A stretch of 64,000 nt of DNA from Adiantum capillus-veneris. Its lineage: Eukaryota; Streptophyta; Polypodiopsida; Polypodiales; Pteridaceae. The position numbers and the translations under genes were made by a program. The stretch lies in assembly GCA_014529385.2 (NCBI GenBank), contig CM043967.1, forward strand, positions 933,001 to 997,000, read 5' to 3'. This document shows, piece by piece, positions 35,884 to 46,765 of this stretch. Every line of letters starts with the position of its first letter. Positions within the stretch are counted from its first letter, which is position 1. The notes under the pieces were generated by a model. It searched no databases, had not been told where the DNA came from, and saw nothing but the letters and a program-made list of their open reading frames with translations.

Positions 35884-37748
35884 ACATGGATCGTGATCCA
35901 TATACCCCAAAAAACCATTTTTGGTGAAAAGTGACCAGTTACAATGAGCCTCAGCGGGAAACTGCTCTGATCAAGTTTGCTTAAAAGAAAAACTCAAAAA
36001 TCACTTCAAAATTGGCTGTTACGGCAAAAATAGTAAAACAGGCATTGTAGACACAAAATTGAGCAAATCTTGAGATTTTGGGATCGAAATTCAAAAAGGG
36101 GTGAGATTTGGCTTCTACAGAGCATAATAACCAACATAACAAAATTCGTGGCAAAATGCTGTCAAACATGGATCGCGATCCATGTACCTTTTTGACATTC
36201 TGGGTTGATATTTAACAAGTACATTCTTGATATCATTTGGAACAACTTTTCCAAAAGGCACCATGTCAAAAAATTGAAAAACGTTGGTCAAAATAGCCAA
36301 ATACAGAAACTAGTCAAAAACCGCATGGCAGACAGAAAAACTCACTTTTGATTAGAAAAAAGTTGGCCAAATTCAAAAATATTTGGGGAAGAGTATCACC
36401 ATAACATGGACTACAAGCTGACCAAGTTTCATGTCAAAATGTGGTCAAACATGGATTGCAATCCATGTACCTCATGAAAAAATTTTGAAATTTTTTTTGG
36501 CTGAGATTTGAGCAGTGGATAGTTGACACATAGACAAAAAAATTTCCCAAAAGAACCAAATGCAAAAAGGTTGTAAAAAGTGGTCAAAAGAGCCAAAACC
36601 AGAGCATTGTCAAAACTGCCACAATAGACTGTAGAAGTCAGTTTTGGTTGGGCAAAACTGATCCAAATCCAAACAATTTTGTGGAGCAAGCTACAAACAT
36701 CACAAGCTATTAGCACACCAAACTTTCAGATCCAAAAGTGGTGGAACATGGATTGCGATCCACATACCTCTGAGAAATTTTTGGACAGAAACTTTTCCAA
36801 CCTGTAGCAAAGACCATTGTGAAAAAAAGTCTCCAAAGAAATTTTGTCAAAAAAGTTCAAAAAGTGGGTGAGAAGAGCCAAAAATTGTTCAAGTGGAAAC
36901 CATGAAACAGACCTGTAAATTGACTTTTGCCTGGCAAAGAAAAGTCTAAATCGCATAAAAACCATAAAGCAGGGATCAGGACACCAAGGCGAAGCTGTGT
37001 GCCAAGTTTTAGTACAATCTCACACATAGGTACATAAATCGCGATCCACGTTCCTTTGTCACAGGCTGATACTAAACTTGCACCATAGCTAGAGGATATC
37101 ACCAGGAGTCTACTGGTCTTTTCAAAAGAGAATTTGGATACCAAAAACCAAGTCAAAAGTCCTGAACTGCCAAGTACTCTGAGCAAGTGCCAGAACTGAC
37201 CTAATATTTAATTCAGAGGTCCATTTTCAAAAATTTTGATACCATAGGACCTCCTAATCATGCTGATTCTGATGGTACCAAAAAAAGTCAATTTGGGCTC
37301 CAAACATGGATCATGATCCATGTACCCCTAGCGATAGCTTGACCTGAAATTTTCCAGATCAGTAGGACATACACAAGGAAACATATCCCCAAGTCCAATT
37401 TTGGAAAAAATTGAGCAAATTTGGGTCAAAAGGGAGAAAAATTGGTGACAGATTGAAAATCGTTGTGCAGACCTAGTATTGGCCATTTGACCTATCAAAC
37501 CAAGTCCAAAAAAAATATTTGAGATTTAGCTTGTGGACATAGTCAAGAACAAACCCCTAAGAGGACATAGTCAAGAACAAACCCCTAAGAGGACAAGTCC
37601 AGATGTGGTTGAACATGGATTGCGATCCATGTACCTCAACCTTAGAATTTGCTAAAAATTGGTATATAGCCTACTTATGACCTTGTCTACACACAATAAA
37701 AATTTGGAGAAAAAAAATTGATAGGGAACATGGATCGCGATCCGATGT
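35884..37748. repeat. Palindrome array P1 in ~283-bp degenerate tandem repeats, module A leader (right copy)
   Basis: Eight copies start at 35884, 36166, 36449, 36746, 37032, 37304, 37613 and 37728; spacings are 282, 283, 297, 286, 272, 309 and 115 bp. The 309-bp interval contains an extra 28-bp tandem duplication near 37536-37592, without which it is 281. Two copies carry paired changes that keep the palindrome perfect: ACATGGATTGCAATCCATGT at 36449 and ACATGGATCATGATCCATGT at 37304. No gene is supported in 35511-38200. Confidence 0.93.
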
Positions 37749-38219
37749 ACCTCTCACCATAGTGGGGGTATCTGACTTGGTGATCTTGTAGATATACTTG
37801 AGGACATCCCAAATCTAAGGTTTGAGCTAAAAATACCTTCAGGAGGCCAGGATACAAGCCAAAGTTCCTTTGTTCTGGTCCTGAGACTGTTTTGCGTGTT
37901 GTTTCAAGTGCAGTTCCCCAAAAGTGCTCTAACTTTTGATAGACAACTCCAAATTGAGTCAGGTTGTAGCTAGGAAGAAAGCTTGTGAGCAATAGGTCTA
38001 TTAGGGTTGTGAGAAAGCTTGTTTTGGTTTTAGAGCTGAATTTTACTAGTTTTCCTAAATCCAAACTTTTAGGGTACCCCAAGACCAATTTCCAGAGACC
38101 AAAAAGTCAAAACTTCCTAACTTCTAAGAGACCTCATCAAGGGAAAAAGGGGATAGGTTGCACTAAGCCAAAGTGGGATTGTCAAGGACTATCTTGAGAC
38201 TTTTGAGTGAGCCTTAACC

Positions 38220-40718
38220 ATGACAAATCATCCACCACCAGGGTTCTCTACTCCACTCGGAGACATGAAAAACGCAAGAAACACTGCAATGCCTTCAGTA
38301 GAGGGATTGAGAGAATACGTAGAGGAGGGGCATCCTATGATCAACAAACCGAACGTGAGATTCATCAAAGCCAATGAATCCATGAGAGTGCTTATAGATT
38401 ACACTTATGAAGGCTTGTATAGATTCACAAACGGGGATCCATATATCTTCTACAAGTGTGTAGAGTCCTATGCTAGAGAATTGACCACCCATAAGAACCT
38501 CTATGCATTCACATATACAGATGCCCACGGAGTGTAAGTTTTGATGGTAGATGAGTATCAACGTGAGTAAAAAGGTATGTATCAACAAGTTTGTACAAAG
38601 GTATGTATCAACATGAGTATCCCACGTATGTATATCTCTCGTTTACATACAAAGGTACTCTAATCTCTACTTACTTTCAATCAAAAACGATGCCAGAGCG
38701 CATATCACAGAGGATTCCGCCAGGATTTTCTCCAAGACGAGAGGAGCAAACGAGAGATGTCTTTCCAAGAGACAAAAAATTGGTTAGATTAGTGACTAAA
38801 CCCCAACGATTAAGAACAATTCAAGTGGCACAATGTGTCAAGACAAAGTACAGTGGGTCAAGGGATCCATATGCTCATGTCTCTCTCTTCAAACAAGCTT
38901 TGAGTTGGTTCCAGCCACTAAATAGAGATGATTTTCCCAACATAGCACAACTCTTACAAGAGTTTGTAGAGGAATTCTTGAAAAGGGGAATCAAACACAA
39001 AACAATGTCCCAAATCTACGCTTTCAAACAAAAAAGGGATGAAAGAGTGAAGGAAGCTCTGGTTCACTTCAAACAATACATTGAGAGATGTCCTATGAGA
39101 GAGCTACTACAAGATGAGAGGCTATCAGTTCTCTTCATTGAAGGCTTGAGGAATGAAACTCTCAAAAAGGACCTACATCTAAAACGATGCACAATGTTTG
39201 AGCAAGGCACTAGAGAAGCTCTATATCTAGTTGACAATTGCAAGGCCACATAGAGGTGAGTGAAGATACAGACAACGCGACTAGTAGTGCCTCATCTCCG
39301 AAGAGAAAATCAACAAAAAATAGAGATGTTCAAACTCCTTGGGAACCAATCATTGATCAAGTGGTTGAGGGAGTGATAAGAAGAATAAACCAAGGCTACA
39401 TACAGAACCCGATTGTACGACATCCTCAATTGAGGATATGCAATACTTGCAGAGGGGATCACCCCACTCCATGGTGTAACACTCAGCCACAGCCACAACA
39501 TGTGCTAGGGCAAAAACCACCACTTTTGAATGATGGGAGAGTGATAGTCAACTATGCTCAACCAATGCATATGCCACAACCCATGAGAAACGAGTACTCC
39601 ATGGATGCGAATTCACTCATGTTCATAGCCAATCATTCATATTATGGGTCAAATAACATCCTCACAAGGTAAGAACAACCATTAGCTGGATCCCCAGCTG
39701 TAAAACAAGAAGGTCCATGCTATGAGTGTGGAGGTGATCATTGGGCACAAAGTTGTCCAAACAAGGGTCCACAAATAGAATTATTTGTATTATGTGAATG
39801 TTGTGGTATAGACCATCTACGCCAACACAGTGCTAAAAATCCAGACTACAAAGGGAAAGCAACAATGAATGTTGTAGGCATGATGCGTTCTTCAAGCGGA
39901 TCCGAGATAGAACCCACCATTCCTTTAAACATGATGACTCGAGCTCAAGCTCAAGAAGCTGCCAAAAACAAACTAGCTGAAAAAGCCACATTGCCTGTTC
40001 AAACAGAATTTGAGAACAAATCGGTGAAAACCTTCCGAAGAAGATCATGGAAAGGCAAACAAGACAAAATGAAATTGAAGAGGCTGAAGGATAAAACATC
40101 TTTGGAAACTGAACTGAATCAAACAAGAGAGCAGCTTAGACAAGAGCAAGAAAGGAACAAAAACGCAAAGGGACCTAAAGAATCAAAGACTAACTTGGGA
40201 GGTTCACCGACAAAGTGTTTGAACCTTTAGACGGAATGTTGAAAGCCTATGATACTAGATTAAAGAACAACCAAACCCAAGAGGATAGATGGCTGACGTA
40301 TCCTCATCTAGGGTATGAAAAAGAGAGGTTGCAAATGTGCAAGGAGATCATCCAAAAGGCCCAAGCTCTTATGGAACCAGTTCCAGATGCTCCAAAAATT
40401 GAGTTGCTAATCCGCAAAAAATTCTAGGAAATGGAGAGCCATGGTATTGTAAACAAAGAGGAAGAGCCCGGAGTTGAGGCACCTTTAGATACAAGGGAAG
40501 TAGCCAATACCACACATGGGATGGGTTCACTGGTAGTGATCCCTATTCCGAAGGTAGAAGAACCGTGGCCACAATCCTTGTGGGAATCAATCAGAAACCA
40601 AAAGGATGGTAGTGCTACCTTACAGTCAACACCTATTCTTGAGATAAACATGGATCACAAAATTTTTCCCGGGGGATATAAGATCTCTATATGGGGATGT
40701 TGGGTCTGTCACATCTGA
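38220..40718 (+). pseudogene. Gag polyprotein of module A, right copy (fragmented)
   Basis: Segments 38220-38537, 38591-39253, 39238-39672, 39865-40230, 40215-40427 and 40431-40718 cover an N-terminal domain, the capsid region, zinc knuckles and a coiled-coil tail. The knuckles are CNTCRGDHPTPWC near 39440-39480, CYECGGDHWAQSC near 39717-39757, and a degenerate third CECCGIDHLRQHS. About 75 bp present in the left copy (capsid RAEQIVDF to LTLEG) are deleted at about 38905. The linker at 38545-38640 is scrambled by short duplications of GTATGTATCAAC. An active protein would package RNA. Confidence 0.8.
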
Positions 40719-40824
40719 AGAGAGTAAATCACGCTCCCTAAAGACGTTGCCATCTTTCATAGGAGAACTTGAAACAAAATTGGAGGTTAAAATGGTACCT
40801 TATTAGTGGAAAGCCACACCAAAA

Positions 40825-41480
40825 ATGATGGATACCAAGAGATTGCATCATGAATTGATGTCTTCTTCTATACAATGCACACTTTATCTCTCGAGGCTAC
40901 TAAAAACTAGACCACATCGATGGGGCCAAATGGGCAAACACCTGGAAAACATGGGGCTGAAATTCCCTTCACATGACCAACTTGCATATGAAAACATGGA
41001 TGACACCTTGCCTAAGAAACCACAGACAAAGCCAGTACCAGTAAATAAGGTGGGTGACTACTGTGAAGGAGAAGAAGGAACACCACCTTACCACTTGAGT
41101 ACAAAGGAGCAAAGACGGTTGCTATATTAGATAGTGGGGTAGGAATTGCCATTGCAACCAAAGAGATATGGAAAAAATGGGGAAAGCCTGCTCTTAGGAG
41201 AACTCGAATGAAACTGCAATTAGCAGATGGATACACGGAGAAACCGATTGGAATATTAGAAAAAATCATTGTATCCTCGTGTGGCATAGAGTATGAGCAC
41301 ACCTTTGCCATAATGAATTTTGACAAAAGCAGCAACTTTGACATCATATTGGGTAGACCATTCATGCGTCAGCTCAAAATGGTACAAGATTGGGGCTATG
41401 ACTATATCTACTTGAGACACAAAGAGGTCACAACAAAAATCAGTGTCAAAGATCATAGTTATAGAGATGTAGTGCGAACC
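40825..41480 (+). pseudogene. Retropepsin (protease) of module A, right copy
   Basis: A gag-protease linker (40825-41130) ends at a frameshift. The active site ILDSGVG follows in another frame at about 41127-41147, then KEIWKKWGKPALRR and, from 41208, MKLQLADG, a flap region and ILGRPFMRQLKM with a WGYDYIYLRH tail. Apart from the frameshift near 41090, the catalytic Asp-Ser-Gly and ILGRPF motifs are intact, so this copy is better preserved than the left one. Confidence 0.78.
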
Positions 41481-42343
41481 CTAGGGGAAGACTTAAACTC
41501 TACAACTGATTTGGAAAGGAAAGTGCATATTTGGATGTATAGAGCTCGTGAGAGTGGAAGTCTTAGAAAGCAAGATTGCATCCTAGAGCGTCCAGTAGAA
41601 GATGAGGCATATGTACCAGAACTTTTTACAGAGGAGTTATTTGAACCCTTTGGATGGGATCAAATACTGGCGACTTTTGATGTGTGTGTGAATGAGGCGA
41701 CCCTGACTAAATTCTGTGATGAGGAAGGCTGTGATATAACTCCTTTATTTACAATAAAGGTGTTGAAGGAAGCTAATGAAGTTTGTGAGTGTGAAAGCAG
41801 AAAAGTTGAGATAGATTGCTACATCATGGAGCATGGTTCCAAGGTGCAAACAAAGGAAGCAGAGAAACCACAAGAATATGTCATCATTGACATACCTAAA
41901 GAATTGACAAAAGCTGTTTCAAAGAAGCTGACTCCAGAAAAAGTGCAAATGAAAGCAGATAAAGGAAAACGTTTCCAAATTCAACATCAAATGTTCAAAA
42001 AATGCAAGATCAAAAGAAGAACAGGGACAAGAAAGAAGATCAATTATCTCCTACAATGATCAAATTTAGCATATGTGAAGAAACAGGACTCAAAATCACA
42101 TGTTCAACTGTGATAGATCCAGAAGCATCAAAGAATATAATCACTTATTGAACGTGGATCATGATGGGAAAGCCACCAATCATTGATCTAGAGGACATCG
42201 TGTACACAAGTTCAAAAATACTAATTCCTAGCTTCGGAGTGGTAGAAGCTATACTCAAGTTGAGTACTGGGGAGTACAAGGATACTTTCCACATAATTGA
42301 CTCCCATCATATCAAAGAGAGTCTAATCCTGACAGAAAGCTAG
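41481..42343 (+). pseudogene. Linker and second retropepsin-like domain of module A, right copy
   Basis: After the protease an acidic linker runs to 42059, where the frame is lost. A degenerate retropepsin-like segment follows (about 42060-42343): CSTVIDPEASKN in place of an active-site loop, MMGKPPIIDLED, and LILTES at the end, in the slot occupied by LGQPW in module B. In module B the same segment sits after integrase, so RT, RNase H and integrase appear cleanly missing between the two protease-like regions here. The second-protease identity is inferred from pattern only. Confidence 0.45.
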
Positions 42344-42382
42344 AGAAACATCTTCTTTCAACCACAAGGAAAAGCTTCAACA

Positions 42383-43594
42383 ATGACACCATCAAAAATC
42401 CCAAAAGCACCTCAAGTCAATGCCAAAAAGGAGCAACCAACCAACACAGAAAAAGGTAAAGCAAAGGTAAACAGTGAAGTATATCAACCTCGCAAGACGA
42501 CTTTACCTTCAACGATCTTCCATCAAACTTCCCGCGAAGCCTCTACATCAGGAGCCAAACCATCACCAATGCAATGGAAACCGAGACAAAAAGTCTATCA
42601 ACCAAAGTTTCGATCACATCAAAGCGTTAGGAAGAAGCCAAATAATGTCAAGCAAGTGTTAGTATCCAAAGAGAACATCAAAGTCAAAGACCTAGTTTGG
42701 ATACATGAAGCACAAGTTCAGCCTCAACAACAAAAGGTGACAGGGTGGGTAGCATCAAATGAGTCAATCACTGCTCAAGGCTACTTCGAAGAAAACATTT
42801 ATGTTTGGGCCAAAAAGCCTAAAGTAACAGCCTGGATGTACTCACCTCAAGAAAGAAGTTCTACAATGAGCGAGCCAAGCTATCAACGGAATAAAAACAA
42901 CTCAAGCAGGAGAAAGAACAACAAAAAAGGAGAGAAGAAAAGACCTTCCAACAAAGCAACACAACAAGTATGGGTATCAAAGTCAAACTTCAACAAAGCT
43001 ACCCAACACAAACAGATGCAGCGGAGGATGATTCCAGTTAAGCTACTTGAAGCACAAGGATTTTATGAAGGTAACACTCCAATATGGTTACCAAAAATTG
43101 TAGCTCAATCTGGAACAATGAAGAGAAATCAAGCAGCACAAGCTTCTACCCCAAAGCAAGAGATGACAACCAAAAGCCAACAGAAGCCAATTACAACCAA
43201 GGCTGCTGCAATCTACAGATGGATACCTTGTCATCAATTACAAAGGCAAGGCTTTTATAACGAAAATCATCAGGTTTGGATATTGAAGCCTAGTGTCCAT
43301 CAAATTATAGAAGAAGATAAAATGCCAAAGACGGTCACACAAGGACCAAAAACAAGATGGGTTCCGAAATTGCTCGTGGAAACTCAAACACAAAGAACCC
43401 ACACACATCACCAACCGCTTCTCATTGGAAATAATGGAAAAGCTACATCAACCCTTACAAGAGCTGAAGGACTTGTTTCACAAAGCAGTGTGAACATACG
43501 ACAAGCAAGTCAAGAAGAGCCAACATATGCCAACCTACTAGAAAAAATGGTGGAATCCAAAGACCAAAACAAGGGAAAGGGACTTAATTTTTGA
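42383..43594 (+). CDS. Trp-motif repeat protein of module A (403 aa, intact), right copy
   Basis: This is an uninterrupted 403-codon frame equal in length to the left copy and about 91% identical at protein level (I count about 35 differences), with no indel. Trp-motif units lie near residues 121-146 (GWVASNESITAQGYF...VWAKK), 217-240 (RMIPVKLLEAQGFY...IWLPK) and 280-305 (RWIPCHQLQRQGFY...VWILK), with a partial unit near 335 (RWVPKLL). The rest is basic and low-complexity. It ends about 110 bp before LTR2. Function unknown. Confidence 0.7.
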   Translation: MTPSKIPKAPQVNAKKEQPTNTEKGKAKVNSEVYQPRKTTLPSTIFHQTSREASTSGAKPSPMQWKPRQKVYQPKFRSHQSVRKKPNNVKQVLVSKENIKVKDLVWIHEAQVQPQQQKVTGWVASNESITAQGYFEENIYVWAKKPKVTAWMYSPQERSSTMSEPSYQRNKNNSSRRKNNKKGEKKRPSNKATQQVWVSKSNFNKATQHKQMQRRMIPVKLLEAQGFYEGNTPIWLPKIVAQSGTMKRNQAAQASTPKQEMTTKSQQKPITTKAAAIYRWIPCHQLQRQGFYNENHQVWILKPSVHQIIEEDKMPKTVTQGPKTRWVPKLLVETQTQRTHTHHQPLLIGNNGKATSTLTRAEGLVSQSSVNIRQASQEEPTYANLLEKMVESKDQNKGKGLNF

Positions 43595-43690
43595 AACTTA
43601 CGGAATTGGGTTTCTAGCCTTGAACAGGTAAGTCCAAGTTGTCATTAAAAATACATGGCATAAAAGTCAAAGTCGGGTAGCTAAGCCACT

Positions 43691-43706
43691 AAATGAGCAA
43701 GGGGTT
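43691..43706 (+). other. Weak polypurine tract before LTR2
   Basis: AAATGAGCAAGGGGTT precedes the TGTTAG of LTR2. It is shorter and less pure than the tracts before LTR1 and LTR3, but in the right place for a 3' LTR of module A. Confidence 0.5.
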
Positions 43707-44961
43707 TGTTAGAAGCTGGACACACCCCACGGAAACTGACTACTCGAAAGATGATCATTTTTTGTAGTTATTCATTTATTGAGGAAACCTGATTTTTCAC
43801 CTTGTAAATATTGGGACTTACAGAAGTTTCCAGATTGTATCCCAGTTTTGATAGTTAGATTGAGTAGATGGTTGATTTGGAACTTTAGGGTTTGAGAATT
43901 GTAAGGTATATATACCACTTTTTGACCTTAATGAAAAAAACCCTTTTGTCATTTTTAAAAGAAGTTTTGAAGTCTGTGAGTGAGCGTACTGTGTACGAGA
44001 GAGAGAGAGAGTGTGAGCTTCATCTTGATGCTACGTGTGCACTGGTGGTCGGAATCGAATGCGGAGAAGTGCAGCGTGTTGCCCCTGACGAGAGCTACGC
44101 GCCGATACCTACATTGCATTAGGCAAAATTTGGACTCACAAAGGGGTCCTTTAAGGAGTTTGACTTTACCTCTCTCTACCAAAATGGGCGCATGGATAAA
44201 TTTTTTCAAACAAGCTCCAAAGTTGGCGGAGGTCTTATCTTCTAAAATACGAGGAATCTCATGGTGTGATATATATCAGTAGATAGAGCTTGAAGAGGAC
44301 ATTCTAACTGCCAAACCTCCGCCAACTTTGGAGCTTGTTTGCAAAAATTTATCCATGCGCCCGTTTTGGTAGAGAGAGGTAAAGTCAAACTCCTTAAAGG
44401 TCCCCTTCGTGAGTCCAAATTTTGCCTAATGCCCACGTACAGTCCGGTTTTGCGAGCTCCTTCTACGAGCTTCATCTGGTGATTTGGTGAGCATACGTTG
44501 TCCGATTTTGCATTGCAGCATATCCACACGTTCACATTGAGTAGAGCTACACATTAGGCACTTTAGATTTTGGAAACAAAGACCTGCAAATTTTGGCCAA
44601 ACATCCTACGTGATTTTTCACTGGGTGTTTTGGGTTGGGGTTTCGGTTCATAGACCTTAGGGAGAGTGACCTATTGGTGATAGTAGGGTCTCCTTCAAGT
44701 TCTGTGGTGTTTCGAGATTGTTTGATGGGTGTTCGGCTCTAGACAGCATTGTAGGAAGTTTCCTTTTATGCACTCTTGAAGGTTGTGACTTAGACAATTG
44801 GTAGAGACCTCTGTAGGAATTAGTTAGGAGCCGGTCGAGTGTAGGTTGACACCTTATGCTTGCTTCCACGTGCCTGCGGGTTGAGCTTCGTCCTTAGCTG
44901 ACATTATATGTTAGATGAGTTCTCGATGTGCTGACGTCCATCACAGCGTATCCGTCCAACA
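43707..44961 (+). repeat. LTR2, right copy (carries a MITE-like insertion)
   Basis: It starts TGTTAGAAGC and ends GTCCAACA, followed by a primer site; without the insertion it is about 943 bp, like the left copy (934). TATA context GGTATATATACC lies at 43905-43916. A half-site of palindrome P2, ACATCCTACGTG, lies at 44601-44612, about 380 nt downstream of the TATA box once the insertion is discounted. Confidence 0.75.
44118..44430. mobile_element. MITE-like insertion with ~115-bp terminal inverted repeats in LTR2
   Basis: The insertion of about 312 bp starts ATTAGGCAAAATTTGG and ends with its reverse complement. The inverted repeats extend about 115 bp each way around a centre of about 85 bp. 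The left-arm LTR2 lacks it (empty site at about 6395-6405), so it arrived after the arms separated. It has no coding capacity. The target duplication is unclear, so I do not assign a superfamily. Confidence 0.8.
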
Positions 44962-44981
44962 TTGGCGCCGTTGCCGAGGAC
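44962..44981 (+). other. Primer-binding site of module B (right copy)
   Basis: TTGGCGCCGTTGCCGAGGAC directly follows LTR2. It is the same type as the site after LTR1, and the presence of this site here argues that LTR2 once served as a 5' LTR. Confidence 0.8.
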
Positions 44982-45488
44982 GAAAACCTTAGGTAGGTGA
45001 CCGAGACTAGTCCTTGAGGATAGGGATTTTTGGCTTGCTAAGAGTCTCGTTTTACATTTAGATAGGATCAGAGAGTGGAGGACTCTTTAGGTCTAGGAAG
45101 CGTGTGTCTGGCCTAGATCCTTCCACTTAGGTAGATTTAGGTAGACTAAGACAGTTTTAGGTATTAGTTGAGTTCTTGAGTAGGAGTTGGAGTGGTAGAA
45201 GTGGTGACAGGAGAGCTTAAGAGTCCGGAGAGACCAAAAAGCAACCAAAACACCATTATCACCATTTCACATGATGAGTAGGAGTAGAGTAAGTAGGACA
45301 TCATGATTCAGGATCTAGAGCACTTCATGCATGTATACTTGCTTGGTAAATTCATCACAAGTTTGTAAAAGACGCAAAAGTGTGTTTGAAAGATGAAGTG
45401 AAGTCCAAAAGTTATTGTCAGTGTTTCTGATAGAGCTGCAGAGCATCAAGAGCATTTCTGTCAGGAAAAAAATTAATTTCAAGCCAGG

Positions 45489-46356
45489 AGACATCCTACG
45501 CGTAGGATGTCTACATGCTAATTTGGTGGAAATTTTGGGATTTTGAGTTGGCCAGTGTGTTCAGAAGGTGGGGTTTACCCTATTTTCAACTGGAAAGTGG
45601 AAATTTGACCATATCTTGACAGGATAAGGCCAAGTAGACTGAAATTGCCAGACATCCTACCCAAATGGTGCGAAAGCATTATTTTAAGACCAAAACCATA
45701 AGATGGCTGCATGAGCATGACTTGCATAATATATTGAGTGACTGAGAGGGGTTTCATCTCATTTGGGTGAGAAAATTGGGCTCAAAGCAGACTTTAGCAC
45801 TTTTAACTGAAAAAGGCAAGAACAGCTAAAATTGGGGACTTTTGAAATCCAAACCAAAATCAAAGCATACCACTGGGTTGCTGACATCAAGGGGAAGCTG
45901 TGAGTCAAGTCTGGGGTCAAACAGGCCAAAAAGACATCCTACGTGTAGGATGTCTTCTGTGTGATTTTACACTCCAAACCTAATTTTGAGCATACCAAAG
46001 TGATCAGCAACTCAAGGGGAGCCTGTGTTTTGAATTTGAAGCCATTCTGATGAAAAAGACATCCTACGTGTAGGATGTCTAAAGCAAGAAATTGAAGCTT
46101 GATACTGACAGTGGGCATATCAAGGTGTTTTATAGATTGAGGCAAGCCCCCTAGTCAATTTTGGTCCAAATTGGAGTTGATTAGATTGATTAAGATCAGC
46201 AACAGGCTGTCGGAACAGATTTCTGATCCATTGACCAGCTTATGGGTGTCCAAATCAAAAAGTAAAAACAGCTGTGGACTCAGCACATCAAGGGGAATCC
46301 ATAATGAAAAAATCCAGGCAAAACAAAGCAGGAGACATCCTACGTGTAGGATGTCT
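45489..46356. repeat. Palindrome array P2 in the module B leader (right copy)
   Basis: Full 24-bp copies lie at 45489-45512, 45932-45955, 46057-46080 and 46333-46356, with a half copy at 45650-45660. Variants differ at the central CG (CGCG, CGTG). Spacings of 282 (45650 to 45932) and 276 bp (46057 to 46333) show the same period as the other arrays. The remainder of 44982-46765 is non-coding leader. Confidence 0.92.
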
Positions 46357-46765
46357 ATTGGGGCCCATTGAAGAGAAAATTTGACTGGGCTTAGATAGTG
46401 AGATTACATTTGGCTCAAGGGTTCCAAAACTTCTTTCAGAAGTGAATTTGGACCTTGTTTGTCCATTTGATGGAGCAAAGACTGAATTCAGACTTTTTCA
46501 CGTAAATTGACCAACATCCGAGGGAAGTATAGTTCCAGAATAGCAGACCTAATCCAGAACATCAGCAGTATATAAAATACAGTAGTGATTGAGATTAACT
46601 CTCCAATTATACCAATCATTACTAAGATAACCTCTAGCAGATAAATTCTTTGATTCGATTGCCAAAATTAAACGCTTGTGTACAGGTATATTCAGCAGCA
46701 AAGCAAGAAGTTGTGCGGAGACTGATCCTTTGCCAGGTGAGTGGTTGGATTTGTGATAAATTGTA

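Noticed and set aside
44118-44430. Assigning the inverted-repeat insertion to PIF/Harbinger from its terminal TTA/TAA
   Set aside because: Flanking TTA and TAA are part of the inverted repeat, not a direct duplication, and the empty site does not support a 3-bp TTA target.
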